64,000 nt of DNA from Rutidosis leptorrhynchoides (lineage: Eukaryota > Streptophyta > Magnoliopsida > Asterales > Asteraceae), in the NCBI RefSeq assembly GCF_046630445.1, contig NC_092341.1:2177501-2241500 (forward strand). Direction: 5' to 3'. The translations under genes were made by a program, and so were the position numbers. The stretch's first letter is position 1; each line of letters opens with the position of its first letter. Positions 49,288 to 60,389 of the stretch are shown piece by piece. A model generated the notes under the pieces. The model worked only from the letters and a program-made list of their open reading frames with translations, searched no databases and had not been told where the DNA came from.

Positions 49288-51305
49288 CTTCTCATTGGTG
49301 GGGAGAAGTACTTTTAACTGTATGTTATGTTCTTAATAGAGTTCCTAAGTATAAAAGTAAAACTTCTACATATAAGATCTTAAAAAATAGAACTCCTAAT
49401 CTGTCCTACTTTAGAACTTGGGGCTGTTTAGCATATGTAAGAATACCTGACCCAAAACGTGTTAAACTAGCTAGTAGAGCATTTGAATGTGCATTTGTTG
49501 GTTACGCTATTAATAGCAAAGCATATAAATTCTTTGACTTGAATGCACGAGTAATAATAGAGTCTAATGATGCTGATTTCTATGAACATAAATTTCCATT
49601 TAAATCAGGAAATAGTGAGGGTGCTTTAACTAGTAACACACTCAAAATTAGAGACAATGTAGTTGATGAAGATATAGATAATGAACCTGAACTTAGAAGA
49701 AGTAAAAGAGCTAAGATCACTAAAAGCTTTGGCTCTGACTTTTATGCTTATACATTAGAAGAAGATCCATCTAGTATCCAAGAAGCTTTAACATCGATAG
49801 ATGCTGATATGTGGCAAGAAGCTATTAATGATGAAATGGAATCTCTTGAGTCTAACAAAATGTGGCATTTAGTTAATTTACCATCAGGTTGTAAAACAAT
49901 AGGATGTAAATGGATACTTAAAAAGAAGTTAAAACCCAATGGCTCGATTGATAAATTTAAGGCACGTTTAGTTGCAAAAGGATATAGACAAAAAGAAAAT
50001 GTTGACTTTTTTGATACTTACTCACCAGTCACTCGAATTACGTCTATTCGTGTTCTTATTGCGCTTGCATCATTACATGATCTTGTTGTGCATCAAATGG
50101 ATGTTAGAACTGCATTTTTAAATGGTAAGTTAGATGAAGAGATTTATATGGATCAACCTGAAGGGTTTGTAATTTATGGTCAAGAACATAAAGTATGCAA
50201 ATTGGATAAGTCCTTATATGGCTTAAAACAGGCTCCAAAACAGTGGCATGAATAATTTGATAATCTTGTGATCACACATGGGTTTAGTGTAAATGAAAGT
50301 GACAAGTGCATATACTATAAGTCTGATAATGGAATTTGTACTATAATTTGCTTGTACGTAGATGATTTACTAATTTTTGGATCTAATATTCATGTCATAA
50401 ATAATGTAAAATCTATGCTTTGTAAGAACTTTGACATGAAAGATCTAGGAGAAGCAAACGTGATACTTGGTATAAAAATTACCAGGTCTGAGAAGGGAAT
50501 TTCTTTGGATCAATCTCATTACATTGAGAAGATCTTGAAGAAATATAATTACTTTAATTGTAAACCTGCTTGTACACCTTTTGATCTAAGTGTCAAATTG
50601 TTCAAAAACACTGGTGACAGTGTAAGACAATTTGATTATGTGAGCATCATTGGCAGCCTTAGATATCCCACTGATTGCACCAGACCCGACATTGCCTATG
50701 TCGTGGGATTATTATGCAGATTTACAAGTAGACCTGGTATTGAGCACTGGCATGCTATAGAACGGGTCATGAGGTATCTTAAACGAACCATGAACCTTGG
50801 ATTACATTATAACAAGTTTCCTACTGTCCTCGAAGGATATAGTGATGCTGATTGGAATAAATTATCTGATGATTCTAAAGCTACCAGTGGTTATATTTTT
50901 AATATAGTTGGTGGAGCCATTTCTTGGAAATCAAAGAAACAGACTATACTAGCTCAATCAACAATGGAATCAGAATTGATAGCATTAGCCACAGCTAGTG
51001 AAGAAGCAAGTTGGTTGAGAAGTTTGTTAGCTGAGATCCCTCTTTGAGAAAAACCAGTACCTGCAGTGTTGATCCATTGCGATAGTACCGCGGCTATTGC
51101 TAAAGTTCAGAACCGTTATTACAATGGTAAAAGATGACAAATACGTCAAAAACACTGTACAGTTAGAGAGTTCCTTTCTATAGGAGCAGTTAGAGTGGAT
51201 CATGTACATACAGATGAGAACCTAGCCGATCCATTGACAAAAGGACTAGCTAGAGAGAAAGTCCTTAAAACATCTAAAGGAATGGGACTTATGCCTATAG
51301 AATGA
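49288..51305 (+). pseudogene. pol: copia-1 pol: integrase end, reverse transcriptase, RNase H
   Basis: Resumes at SHWWGEVLLTVCYVLNRVP. RT begins near W-K-L-N region 'MWHLVNLPSGCKTIGCKWIL', with QMDVRTAFLNGKLDEEIYM and active site [11 protein letters not shown]. RNase H has [29 protein letters not shown] and DENLADPLTKGLAREK. The frame is continuous from 49288 to TGA at 51303-51305 except for stops at 50253-50255 (Lys position), 51045-51047 (Trp) and 51135-51137 (Arg). There are no frameshifts. The apparent start at 49155 lies in the E LTR and is fortuitous. Confidence 0.93.
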
Positions 51306-51827
51306 TGAGTCACACATGACAGTATCCCGACCTATTGACTGGAGATCCCATGAAATAGGTTCAATGGGTAATAACAAATTGTGTTGTGATATGAGAATGA
51401 TCATGCTACTATAAATATAACGCATGAATTCAAGAAGCGATATTATGATGAGTTAATAGAAACTCTTAATGAGATTTATACTCTAGTTGGAGTGGAGTAC
51501 CTAGCTACATGAGTGCTCTTGATAAACTCACCTATGTAAATGTGGAAGTGAGACCGCTTCCTATGAAATTGAGGCAGATTTCTAGAGCGTTCACTATACT
51601 GGGATAGACGTGCATGGCTTTAAAGCACGGGCTTTAAACTTACACCCTGAAAAGGTAGAGCATGATACATTGTTAGAGATAGAGTTCAAGACTATGAGTC
51701 ACTCTAGTTCATTCTAAATTGTTTTCACTACGCAAAGGTCCAAGTCGAAAAATACCTTGTTTATGCTCAATCTTATTTTTTTAAGATACTGCTTTTGGAA
51801 ATATTTTTAAAAATTCAAGTGGGGGAT
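51306..51827 (+). other. copia-1 3' untranslated region and polypurine tract
   Basis: A noncoding stretch between RNase H and the LTR. The tract CAAGTGGGGGAT (51816-51827) abuts the LTR start TGTTGGAATTT, as is usual in plant copia elements. Confidence 0.75.
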
Positions 51828-52071
51828 TGTTGGAATTTTATATGAATTATTAAAAATAATTTTAAATAATCATATAAGATAGTTAGTGGACTCTTTCTAT
51901 TAGTGGATGACATGATCATTCTCCCGATTTTGCTCTCCATGATATATGGTCGTGTTTCCCTTTTTTATCTTGTTCCCCATTATACTACTACTAGACCCAC
52001 TTTTCTTGAAATAATAAGAACTATCCGTTAGTATTTTGTCTATATAAACAAGTTGAAGGAAAGTAAATATA
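51828..52071 (+). repeat. copia-1 3' LTR, left part
   Basis: Starts TGTTGGAATTTTATATG. A TATA-like TATATAAAC is near 52041. It is interrupted by H after ATATA (52067-52071). Confidence 0.8.
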
Positions 52072-52649
52072 TAATGGAGTATCCTATCGTATACACACAT
52101 AAAAGGCATAATGGGTGCATAAAAGTAGCATCAGGAAGGTTGGAAACAACAGTTTTGTGGAGTTGTCCGTCTAGCGTTCTCCGTTGTACAGGCTGCTCCG
52201 TCATGCGTAAGACCTGAAGGCCGCCTAGCGCGTAAGCCCTGGCCGGAGAATGCCACCTTCAGCGTAAATTTCGGATCACAAGTAACAGACCGTATCATCA
52301 TCTGACACGTGTCCCCAAGCAATCTGGTGGATCTGACACTATAAATAGACCCCTTGGGTCGTCATTTTACACAGTTCAGATATTCTGACAACTTTGAGAG
52401 CTGAGACTTCACTTCTCTTTCTCTCTCTACTTTCTCTCACTAGAAGTCATTCGGCTAGCACTTTTATGCTCTACGGACGACAGATTTATTAAGCCACCCC
52501 ACAAGTTTCTACACTTGTGAACCAGATCTGCAGGGATTATTTCCCGAGAGTAAAAATCAATCGGCAACACTCCGCCCTCCTAAACTAGATTACTTATAGT
52601 ATCTTGTTGACACACTAAGCCTTACCTCATAAGGAAATAGGTGTTAACA
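52072..52649 (+). repeat. 5' LTR of H
   Basis: TAATGGAGTATCC to GGTGTTAACA. Transcription signals: G-box palindrome and TATA box (separate entry). The R-U5 part is pyrimidine-rich (52412-52440). Confidence 0.92.
52304..52348 (+). promoter_or_regulatory. LTR promoter of H: G-box and TATA box
   Basis: GACACGTGTC (52304-52313), a perfect palindrome with a CACGTG core, lies 25 bp upstream of CTATAAATAG (52339-52348). The pair is conserved in all four LTRs of E and H (13048/13012, 49046/49011, 59322/about 59357). G-boxes bind bZIP and bHLH factors in plants. Confidence 0.65.
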
Positions 52650-55054
52650 ATGGCGCCATCTACTAATGCAAAGAACACACGAAACGGAAAAGGAAAAAAA
52701 CAACTGAAGCTCCATTTGTACTTGAAGCAGTCAACAATCCATCAACTGACGACATGATAACTGTTGAAGATGTACCCGTTCAGCCACTAGATGGTTCGAT
52801 TGAAGAAACAGTTGCTGAAACTGCAGAAAGGCTTAAACATTTGGCAACTAATTCGGAGAAAAGGCCAGTAATCGAAGAAACAACAACCAAAAGTGCAGAA
52901 AGACTTCCCAATTTTGTTACTAATCCAGAGCGACGACCATTAATGCAACCACGGCGATGTCCATCATTTATACCTTTTCGGCGGATGGCGGATGGAAAAG
53001 ACAAGCAAATAATGAAAAGGCAATCTATATCAAAATACAAGTTATCCAGGCTACTCGACAAGCTGGGCAGTCTTATTGATGATTCTGGGGATGATAACGA
53101 CCTGAGCTATGATAATAATGACTCTGATGATGAAATTGGCAAAGATGAGTTCATGTCAGAGAAGCAAGCAGTGTTGCTATTAAATGATATTCTTAAGCAG
53201 ACAGCTCCGGCAAAATATAAGCAACGCTTAGCGCAACTCGCCGTCCGTGCTGTGGCCGTGGACAATTTCTTTGCCCTCATTACTGGAGAGTAAGCCACCA
53301 AGCCACCAGCCATGGCAGAATCTACACAGTATTTCATTGATCGAATTGCTAATTATCCATTGCCCAGAAATCTTGCTATACCAACAATTGCAGTTTATGA
53401 TGGCACAACGGATCCAGAAGATTTTCTAACTATGTTTGAAGGTGTTATGAGGTTGCAGCATTGGGAGGATGAAACTGCGTGCCATATGTTTCCTATGGTA
53501 CTGCAGAAAATGGCACGCGAATGGTTTGCTAGTTTGCCGCCAAAGAGTATTACTAGTTTTCTTGATTTGAGAGCAAAATTTGTGATGCAATACCAAAATC
53601 TCCGGAGCTGTACTCTGACACATCTTGATGCACACGAGATCACAATGCATCATAACGAATCTTTGAGCAATTTTATGAAACGTAATACACTTGAAGCACA
53701 GAAGATCCCTGATTTTCCAGAATCACAGCTTGTATCTGGTTTCATTTTCTGTCTGGACCAGCGGCGGTTTAGTGCACTTGTTCATGCATTATGGTATGAC
53801 TTGCCAAAAACATTGCATCAGGCGTTGGAGGTTGCACAAAGGCATGTTCGAGCTGGTGAGCGTGGGTTGAACAAGTTTGATATTGGCAGTAGTAGCAAGC
53901 CGTACAACGGAGGACGGTATTTTGACAGAAATCAGAGAAGGAATGACAATTCAAATGGAGGATGGAGAGGAAACAATCACCCTAATGATTTCCACCACAA
54001 CAGAAGGCCAATAGAAAGGCACCCGTTAATAATGGCGCTTACCAAAACTCCGAAAGAGATCCTCTTCACTGAACCAATTCGGACCACTTTTAATGCTCCA
54101 GCACCTATGGAAGAAAGGGAGGGTCCAAAGAGTGAGTTGTGGTGCGATTTCCATGAGGCTTGGGGCCATGATACGGACAATTGCAAATATTTGATGAGAG
54201 AAATAATAGCGAAAATCAAGGCAGGAGAACTGAATCATTTATTGCCTGGTAAACAGTACAGGAGGAATGATCCTCGCAGGAAATTTGCGTGGGAAAGGAA
54301 TGATGGTAACAGAGGACGTCGTGGAGAGAACAGAAGAGAGCAGCATGGTGGAAGAGATAATCGAAACCAACCGCAGTACGGAGACCGGATCACAAAGCGC
54401 GAGACAACTCCAGAAGTTGTAATCAGGATGGTTTGGATCAACGACAGTCATTATGAAGAAGGTGAATCATCAAACAGCAATTTGGACAGCTGGAGATATG
54501 CTCCAATTATCTTTCAGCCAATTCAGAATTGGGCGTTGTCCGTCCAACCAGTGATCATTTCAGCAGAGATAGCAAATAAGTTTGTCAACTGTATCTACAC
54601 AAATACGAGAAGTGAAGCTGACATCATTTACTGGCATTGCTTGAAGACTTTTCCAAGGCATGTGCAGGGCAGAGCTAGGCAAACGAGGTTGAAAGTTTTT
54701 GGATTAACGGGAGCACCGGTAAATGTCATGGGGCAGATTTGTTTGGAAGTTGTTATGGGCACATTCCCATTGTTGAGAACAGAAACAATTGATTTCACAA
54801 TCATAGATGGAAATTCTCGATTTAACGTCCTTTTTGAAAGGGCATCGTTGGCTAAATTCGGAGCGATAACATCGATAGCTCATGCAGAGATCAGGTTCCC
54901 AACTCCTAACGGAGTAGCCACCATACATTCACAGTATGTGGCACCGGCTAGGGAGAGATCCACATTTGTGAACTTACCAGAAGGCAACGTAAACTGGAGA
55001 AAGCATGATCGGTTGTTTAGTGATGATGAAGTTCAGGAGTTTTTCATTCCATAA
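52650..55054 (+). pseudogene. gag: H gag with C-terminal protease remnant
   Basis: ATG at 52650 abuts the LTR and overlaps the primer site, reading MAPSTNAKN. A one-base indel in the A7 run near 52690 shifts the frame. The main frame then runs from 52754, crosses a TAA at 53291-53293 and continues to 55054. The Retrotrans_gag region includes IPTIAVYDGTTDPEDFL, MAREWFASLPPKSIT and LRAKFVMQYQ. A basic Arg/Asn/Gly-rich part follows with a knuckle-like CDFHEAWGHDTDNC (C-x2-H-x4-H-x4-C). At the protease site the sequence is YTNTRSEADIIY, so the catalytic Asp and the Gly are lost. Gag may once have packaged this element; the copy is broken. Confidence 0.88.
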
Positions 55055-56096
55055 TCAAGTGTGTAGGCCAGATAGCGCTGGGCGCTCGGCGTATGAAGAA
55101 GCAAATCTCAGTATGTTATCAAGAACAAAAGTTTATTATCAGAGCAGTTTTTTAGCATTTTTATGAAGACATTGCCTTTTACAATCACTGTATTCATGCC
55201 AAAATACACATGTTTGGCATTTGAAGAACATATTTTCGCATTATATGAAGAGCAACGTTTATCAATTTACTGTGAACCATTGTGGTTATTTTATAGTGCA
55301 TATGTTAGCAATTGCATACATTAAACATTCATGGCATACTAATTAGGCTTGATCCACTTAAATTCGTCATCAATCGTTTATGTATTGCACAGTACAGAAT
55401 AATAAATTTTATATTTTTCTTAAACAAAGTGCTGCCCGTGACAAATGTAAAACATTACATTTATAACCTGCCCACAGAAGGAGTGTATTTTTAAAAATAC
55501 CTCCGATGGCGGAAGCTTTTGTGCCGGCCAGTAAAGGCACAAGGGATCGGCTAGAAAACGTTTAAGTTTTACTAGAACGCACCGAGGCATGATACAAAAC
55601 TCAGATACTTGTCATGACAAACATTATAAAAACTTATTTCACAGAACAAAAAGAAGTTTATATATTCTATGAAGGCAAAATAATTAGCAATTCTTCCTCA
55701 TATACTTTATGGCAGAAGGCGTAAGACGGAGAGTCTATTGATTTGTAATCATTCTTCTAAAACACTTCATAATTCTTCATCATTAATTTTATGACGGAAA
55801 GCGTGTAACAGAATTCAGACATCATATTAATTTAGTAAAACTTAATACTACAAGGCGTCTACATATGAATTACCTTATACACTTTTCAAAATGATTTGCT
55901 CAATTATACACTGCACAATTGTGTATAGAAATTTTATGCTCGGGTGCATAATCGATTGGTTTTAAAGCATTAAGCATCAAAATATTTACAACAAGCATGT
56001 AAACACACATAGTTATCACAATAAAGTCAGTATGTATATAATGTCAAGGTCAGAAGGAAATTTATTACGAAACATTGTTTGACATTTTTACAAAAA
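55055..56096. other. Spacer between gag-pro and antisense gene of H
   Basis: No RT or integrase fragment was recognised. A hairpin with arms TTGTGCC and GGCACAA is at about 55520-55545, in the position where E and F have their post-pol palindrome, but with different sequence. The rest is AT-rich and probably the 3' UTR of the antisense gene. Confidence 0.5.
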
Positions 56097-57760
56097 TCAA
56101 TCAAATTTCACGCTAAGCACATCTTGAGCAGATGAATCTTCTTTGCTGCATGCTTCATCATAAACGTTTATCTTCAAATTTATCAATTTTTCTTTAGTCT
56201 CATCAACCTTTTCCTGAGTACCAGGGGGCATAAGTTTGGAAATAGCAGCAGAAGGGGTTTGGTTGGGAGCAAGGCGTTTAAACAGCTTGCCGGTCACATC
56301 AGCAATAGCATGGGTGCGGACAGCATCAACATAATCGTTATAGGGATTTACCACAAGACTGGATCCAAGCACCTTAGCTATCAGACCTGGTATACCCTTC
56401 TTAAGCTCAGCAAAATTACCTTCGCCTTTCTCCACCCTCCGAAGAAGCTCAGCAGACTTTTCCCTCTCTGCATTCAGCTGCTTCTCCAGCTCACCCACTT
56501 TCACCTGCTCCTCTTCAAGTCTTTTCTTCTCAGCATCCCTTTCCCCTTGCAAAACAACAGCGACATCTTGAGCACTTTTTAGCTCAACTTCTCTAGCCTT
56601 TATTATTTTCTGCGCATCACTTAAGGCACGCTCAGCATCAGCAGCTCTTTTACGAGCATTTGCACCTTCAGTTATGTCTTTACGGACTATAGCAAGAATA
56701 GACTCCTGATGCTTCTGCAGTTGCAGTACAGAGTCTAGATGATTGGTTAGCAGTACATGAGCTGCCATAGTTGATTCCCTGAGTTGATCAGAGCGAAGAG
56801 CAGTGAATTGGGGTTTCAGCTCAGGGATAACACAACCCTGTACAAGAAAAAACTTTATGAGTAATTTCAGACAACTCACATCAATAAATTACAAACATAT
56901 ACATGCAGAAGGTCTTATCATTCATACCTGAAGAAGAGTTGCAAATTCTTTATCCTTAGTAGCAGGGTTTGCAATGATGGCCTGCAATGCCCTTACATGA
57001 GCAGGAAGAGTTGGCTCTTGAACATTGGAGGATGTGATAGATGGGTTAGTGATATTAGGAGGAGGAGAATGATAAGCAGAGTTGCCTTCCGGCCTATCTT
57101 CATGAAATTCAGATTCATCGAATGGAGTAAAGTTTGGGTCAGGCGTTTTCAGGCCCTTCTCTCCTTCACTTTCAAGATTCTCCTCCGACCTCCGTTCACA
57201 ACCCTCCGCGGCCTTCCCTGGGCTATCATCCAACTCTGCTAAAATTACTAACAAAAACAAATTAGCATTATGAATAAATATAACAGTTAAAAAAAATGTG
57301 TGTAAACAGAATGGGCATACTTCTTCTGCGTTTCTGCTTTTTGCCCTCCTCTGTACTCTTCGCCCTTTTAGAGCCTATGCTCTTCTTTCTTGTCTTTTGG
57401 GTTGGAGGAGGAGTGGGGTTAGTTTCACCTGTGATGTCAACTGACCCTGATGTTTGTTGATCAGCGGTGGTGGTATCATCCGCTGTCCGCTCAGTGTCTG
57501 TATGTTTAGACTCAGATTCACTGTCTGAGCTGCTCACATCAATTTCTTCTCCCTTTTCAGCAGCAGCAGCATCAGCATCAGCTTTAACTTCAGCCGCAAC
57601 TCTCTCTGCCTCTAGCTCTTCAGCAGTTTTGTCACGAGCAGTGATCTCTACATCATCATCAAGATCAACGGATAAAAGAGCAGAACGAACCTGCATCACG
57701 GCGTTGGCTGCAAAAATAAAACATGAACAGTAATATAAGTAAACATGACAAACAATAGAC

Positions 57761-57844
<84 letters not shown>

Positions 57845-58620
57845 GGATGATCATATCACATCCTACCCTGGTTTTTCTCACGAAGTACTGGCACAGAATT
57901 GCTTGGCCATTCTTGACTCACTTTGCACAGCACAAGAATTCCCTCATACCTTTCGTATGATCTGGGCGGAAGGCGGAGCTCTTTCAAGCTATTTACTATC
58001 CGCTGCTCTGCGGGAGAAATCTTAACACCCTTTCATATGCCAGCGTCAATAGCACCCCATTCCCGGACAACGGAGTATTCCTCCGGAATAACAGTTTCAT
58101 CAACAAAGAAAAATGGGCTTTTTCAGTCCTTCAAATTTGAAACTCTATTCGTACCAACAAAATGAGTATTTTTCTTACTATCAATAGTAAGCCAGCAGTC
58201 ACTAATTGTGCGAATTCTAAATAAAGAGATAAAAACTTTAATGCGAGGCTTTATATTAATAGCATTGCAGTACATTTCAAAAAGGATGATTTTTTGAAGG
58301 CCATGGGGATGCATCTGACTAAGACAGGCCCTATAATATCTAAGAAGGCGAAGAAGAAAGTTAGTAAGGGGAACACGGAGGTTGCCGTGGGTAATTTGTA
58401 AAGCGTATAAAGTAATTTTCCCCTCAGGAGGGATGTCAGCAGTTTGTTTGTTGGTAGAAAGAACAGGGTTGTATTGATTGAGATGGCGGAAGGCAATCTT
58501 TAAGCCATCTAAATATTCACTTGTCAATGATGAAGCCATCGTGCTAACTTCTGGAATGTCAGCGGTATTTGACGAAGAAGGCTTAGTGTGCTCTTGGCCA
58601 GTACTCCGTGTAGAAGCCAT
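56097..58620 (-). pseudogene. Antisense accessory gene of H, four exons (Transposase_28-like, coiled coil)
   Basis: Proposed exons on the minus strand: 58620-57867, 57707-57321, 57238-56928, 56837-56097. All introns are GT-AG: GTAGGA/TTTTTGCAG, GTATGC/AATTTTAG, GTATGA/CTTGTACAG. Phases 1, 1 and 0 fit, and the exons sum to 2193 bases (731 codons including the stop). Exon 1 encodes the gypsy-type transposon domain (PPEGKITLYALQI, LRVPLTNFLLRLLRYY, LFEMYCNAINIKPRIKVF). Exon 2 is acidic then basic (SDSESES, KKQKRRR, a possible nuclear signal). Exon 4 is a heptad coiled coil ending with GIPGLIAKVLG, shared with E. Two in-frame TGA codons in exon 1 (58125-58123 and near 58035) break this copy. The molecular function is unknown. 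Confidence 0.8.
57764..57841. repeat. (AT)n microsatellite in intron 1 of the H antisense gene
   Basis: A pure AT run of nearly 80 bp, wholly inside the proposed first intron (57866-57708), so it does not disturb the coding frame. Confidence 0.95.
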
Positions 58621-58980
58621 GATAATACAGTAAAAGATATCAACAAGAAGAAAATAACAGTAAGATGAAGTGTACTGACCTTGGAAGACGGTAAACCTTA
58701 AAAAGTTAAAGATTGAAGAAGGCGATGAAGATTTGGGGGAGAAATATGCTTTTTAGATCTTGGCAAAGGTAAAAAAGTGATGGTAACAGGGTTATGACGG
58801 TTTTTATAGGGGTTCATCGGTGCAATTTTTATGGCCATGATTGAGACACGTGTATGGGTGAGTTTAAATGAAGGGCACGAAATAACACTTTTTATAGCTG
58901 GAGGCACGTGGATGATCTCAACCGTAAAAAATTAATCATAACAGCGTCAGTAAAATTCGTCTGCATTTAATGCCTAAAAT
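58621..58980 (-). promoter_or_regulatory. Promoter region of the antisense gene of H
   Basis: In gene direction: GCCTCCAGCT (58905-58896) overlapping CTATAAAAAG (58897-58888), then CCATACACGTGT with a G-box (58857-58846), then a second TATA candidate CCTATAAAAA (58810-58801), about 180 bp before the ATG. The first two blocks recur upstream of the E gene. This sits between the gene and the 3' LTR. Confidence 0.6.
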
Positions 58981-59077
58981 GTTTTCCCCGATGCAAGTGG
59001 GCAATGAACAGGCTGGTTTGGCATGCGTTTTTAAAAGTTTAACGACTTAATCATTCTTCAAATGCTTAAGTCATTAA

Positions 59078-59089
59078 ACTGGGGGGACT
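59078..59089 (+). promoter_or_regulatory. Polypurine tract of H
   Basis: AACTGGGGGGACT immediately before the LTR start TAATGG. Confidence 0.8.
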
Positions 59090-59667
59090 TAATGGTGTAT
59101 CCTATCGTATACACACATAAAAGGCATAATGGGTGCATAAAAGTAGCATCAGGAAGGCTGGAAACAACAGTTTTGTGGAGTTGTCCGTCTAGCGTTCTCC
59201 GCTGTACAGGCTGCTCAGTCATGCGTAAGACCTGAAGGCCGCCTAGCGCTTAAGCCCTGGCCGGAGAATGCCACCTTCAGCGTAAATTTCGGATCACAAG
59301 TAACAGACCGTATCATCATCTGACACGTGTCCCCAAGCAATCTGGTGGATCTGACACTATAAATAGACCCATTGGGTCGTCATTTTACACAGTTCAGATA
59401 TTCTGACAACTTTGAGAGCTGAGACTTCACTTCTCTTTCTCTCTCTACTTTCTCTCACTAGAAGTCATCCGGCTAGCACTTTTACGCTCTACGGACGACA
59501 GATTGATTAAGCCACCCCACAAGTTTCTACACTTGTGAACCGGGTCTGCAGGGATTATTTCCCGAGAGTAAAAATCAATCGGCAACACTCCGTCCTCCTA
59601 AGCTAGATTACTTCTAGTATCTTGTTGACACACTAAGCCTTACCTCATAAGGAAATAGGTGTTAACA
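59090..59667 (+). repeat. 3' LTR of H
   Basis: 578 bp, TAATGGTGTATCC to GGTGTTAACA, paired with 52072-52649. G-box at 59322-59331. Confidence 0.92.
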
Positions 59668-59672
59668 ATATA

Positions 59673-59999
59673 CATATAAGAACATATAGCAAATAAAAAA
59701 AAAACCTTCGTTCTTGATTACTTTCTTCATCAATATATTTTCTTTTGAATTTCCAAGCAGTTTAAAAGGGTGTGAATTATAAGTCTCCATTGTGCAGTGG
59801 AGATTTAATACAGTGAATTATACTGGGCTGTTTTATCCTGGAGGCGTTGGGGTTGATAGTCTGCTAGCACAATTCCGGGCAGTACCACAAACATCTTAAA
59901 GAAAGCGACCTAGTTCGAAATTCAACCCAGAAATTTATTTGTTATTTTGTTGCAGATTTTTTCTGCTTCAACAGTAGTAGACTCCTTCCAGGTACAACA
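59673..59999 (+). repeat. copia-1 3' LTR, right part
   Basis: Continues the LTR after H. I place the end at 59999 (GGTACAACA), giving a total of about 571 bp, because the LTR starts TGTTGG and should end in CA. The 5' LTR is not available for comparison, so this end is uncertain. Confidence 0.5.
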
Positions 60000-60389
60000 T
60001 TATGGAAATCCGGATAGAAGTTTTTAGATCATACACTAAGTAAGCAATTAGTGGTATAGATGTGTAAAGCGCGATGAGAGGAACAAGAATTCGTGAAAGA
60101 GCAAGCAAGCAAGCAAGCAACTAATCGATGTGTTCTTGGCCTTCGAAGTGATCGATGGTGGTAGAGGTTTTTGGGGGCTGCACCATTCATGAATGGGAGG
60201 AAGAGGATGTACGATATATATTTTTTTGTGATTAAGTGACACTATGTTTAATCATTTAAAGGATATAATTAACAAGTGGACTAAAATTAAATCAAGAGAT
60301 GCCTATATATGAGGAAATTCAGACAAAGGGGGTCCAAGAGGAGTCCACGGACTTTAAATTGTTGCTAGATAATTTCATATGTAAACCCA
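60000..60389. other. Unassigned flank, no gene supported
   Basis: Includes a short AAGC repeat (about 60101-60120). A 64-codon minus frame (60242-60048) depends partly on that repeat and matches nothing I recognise. Confidence 0.4.

Larger units (their letters stand above)
52072..59667 (+). mobile_element. Element H: Tat-type retrotransposon with antisense four-exon gene
   Basis: Flanked by ATATA at 52067-52071 and 59668-59672. LTRs of 578 bp each differ at 14 positions by my count. Order: 5' LTR, primer site/ATG, gag plus inactive protease (52650-55054), spacer, antisense spliced gene (58620-56097), its promoter, polypurine tract and 3' LTR. RT, RNase H and integrase are missing altogether. 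LTR sequence, primer site and accessory gene make it a relative of E. Confidence 0.92.
12187..59999 (+). mobile_element. copia-1: decayed Ty1/copia element, host of the nest
   Basis: The pieces visible are integrase (12187-12715), then after E the end of integrase, reverse transcriptase and RNase H (49288-51305), a polypurine tract (51816-51827) and a 3' LTR (51828-52071 plus 59673-59999, split by H). The two coding pieces join at the CTTCT duplication left by E and stay in frame. The 5' LTR, gag and protease are not in the window; the Athila element begins where they should be. Confidence 0.85.

Noticed and set aside
60048..60242. First exon of a host gene on the minus strand
   Set aside because: The frame includes a simple AAGC repeat, has no homolog I recognise and no downstream exon was seen.
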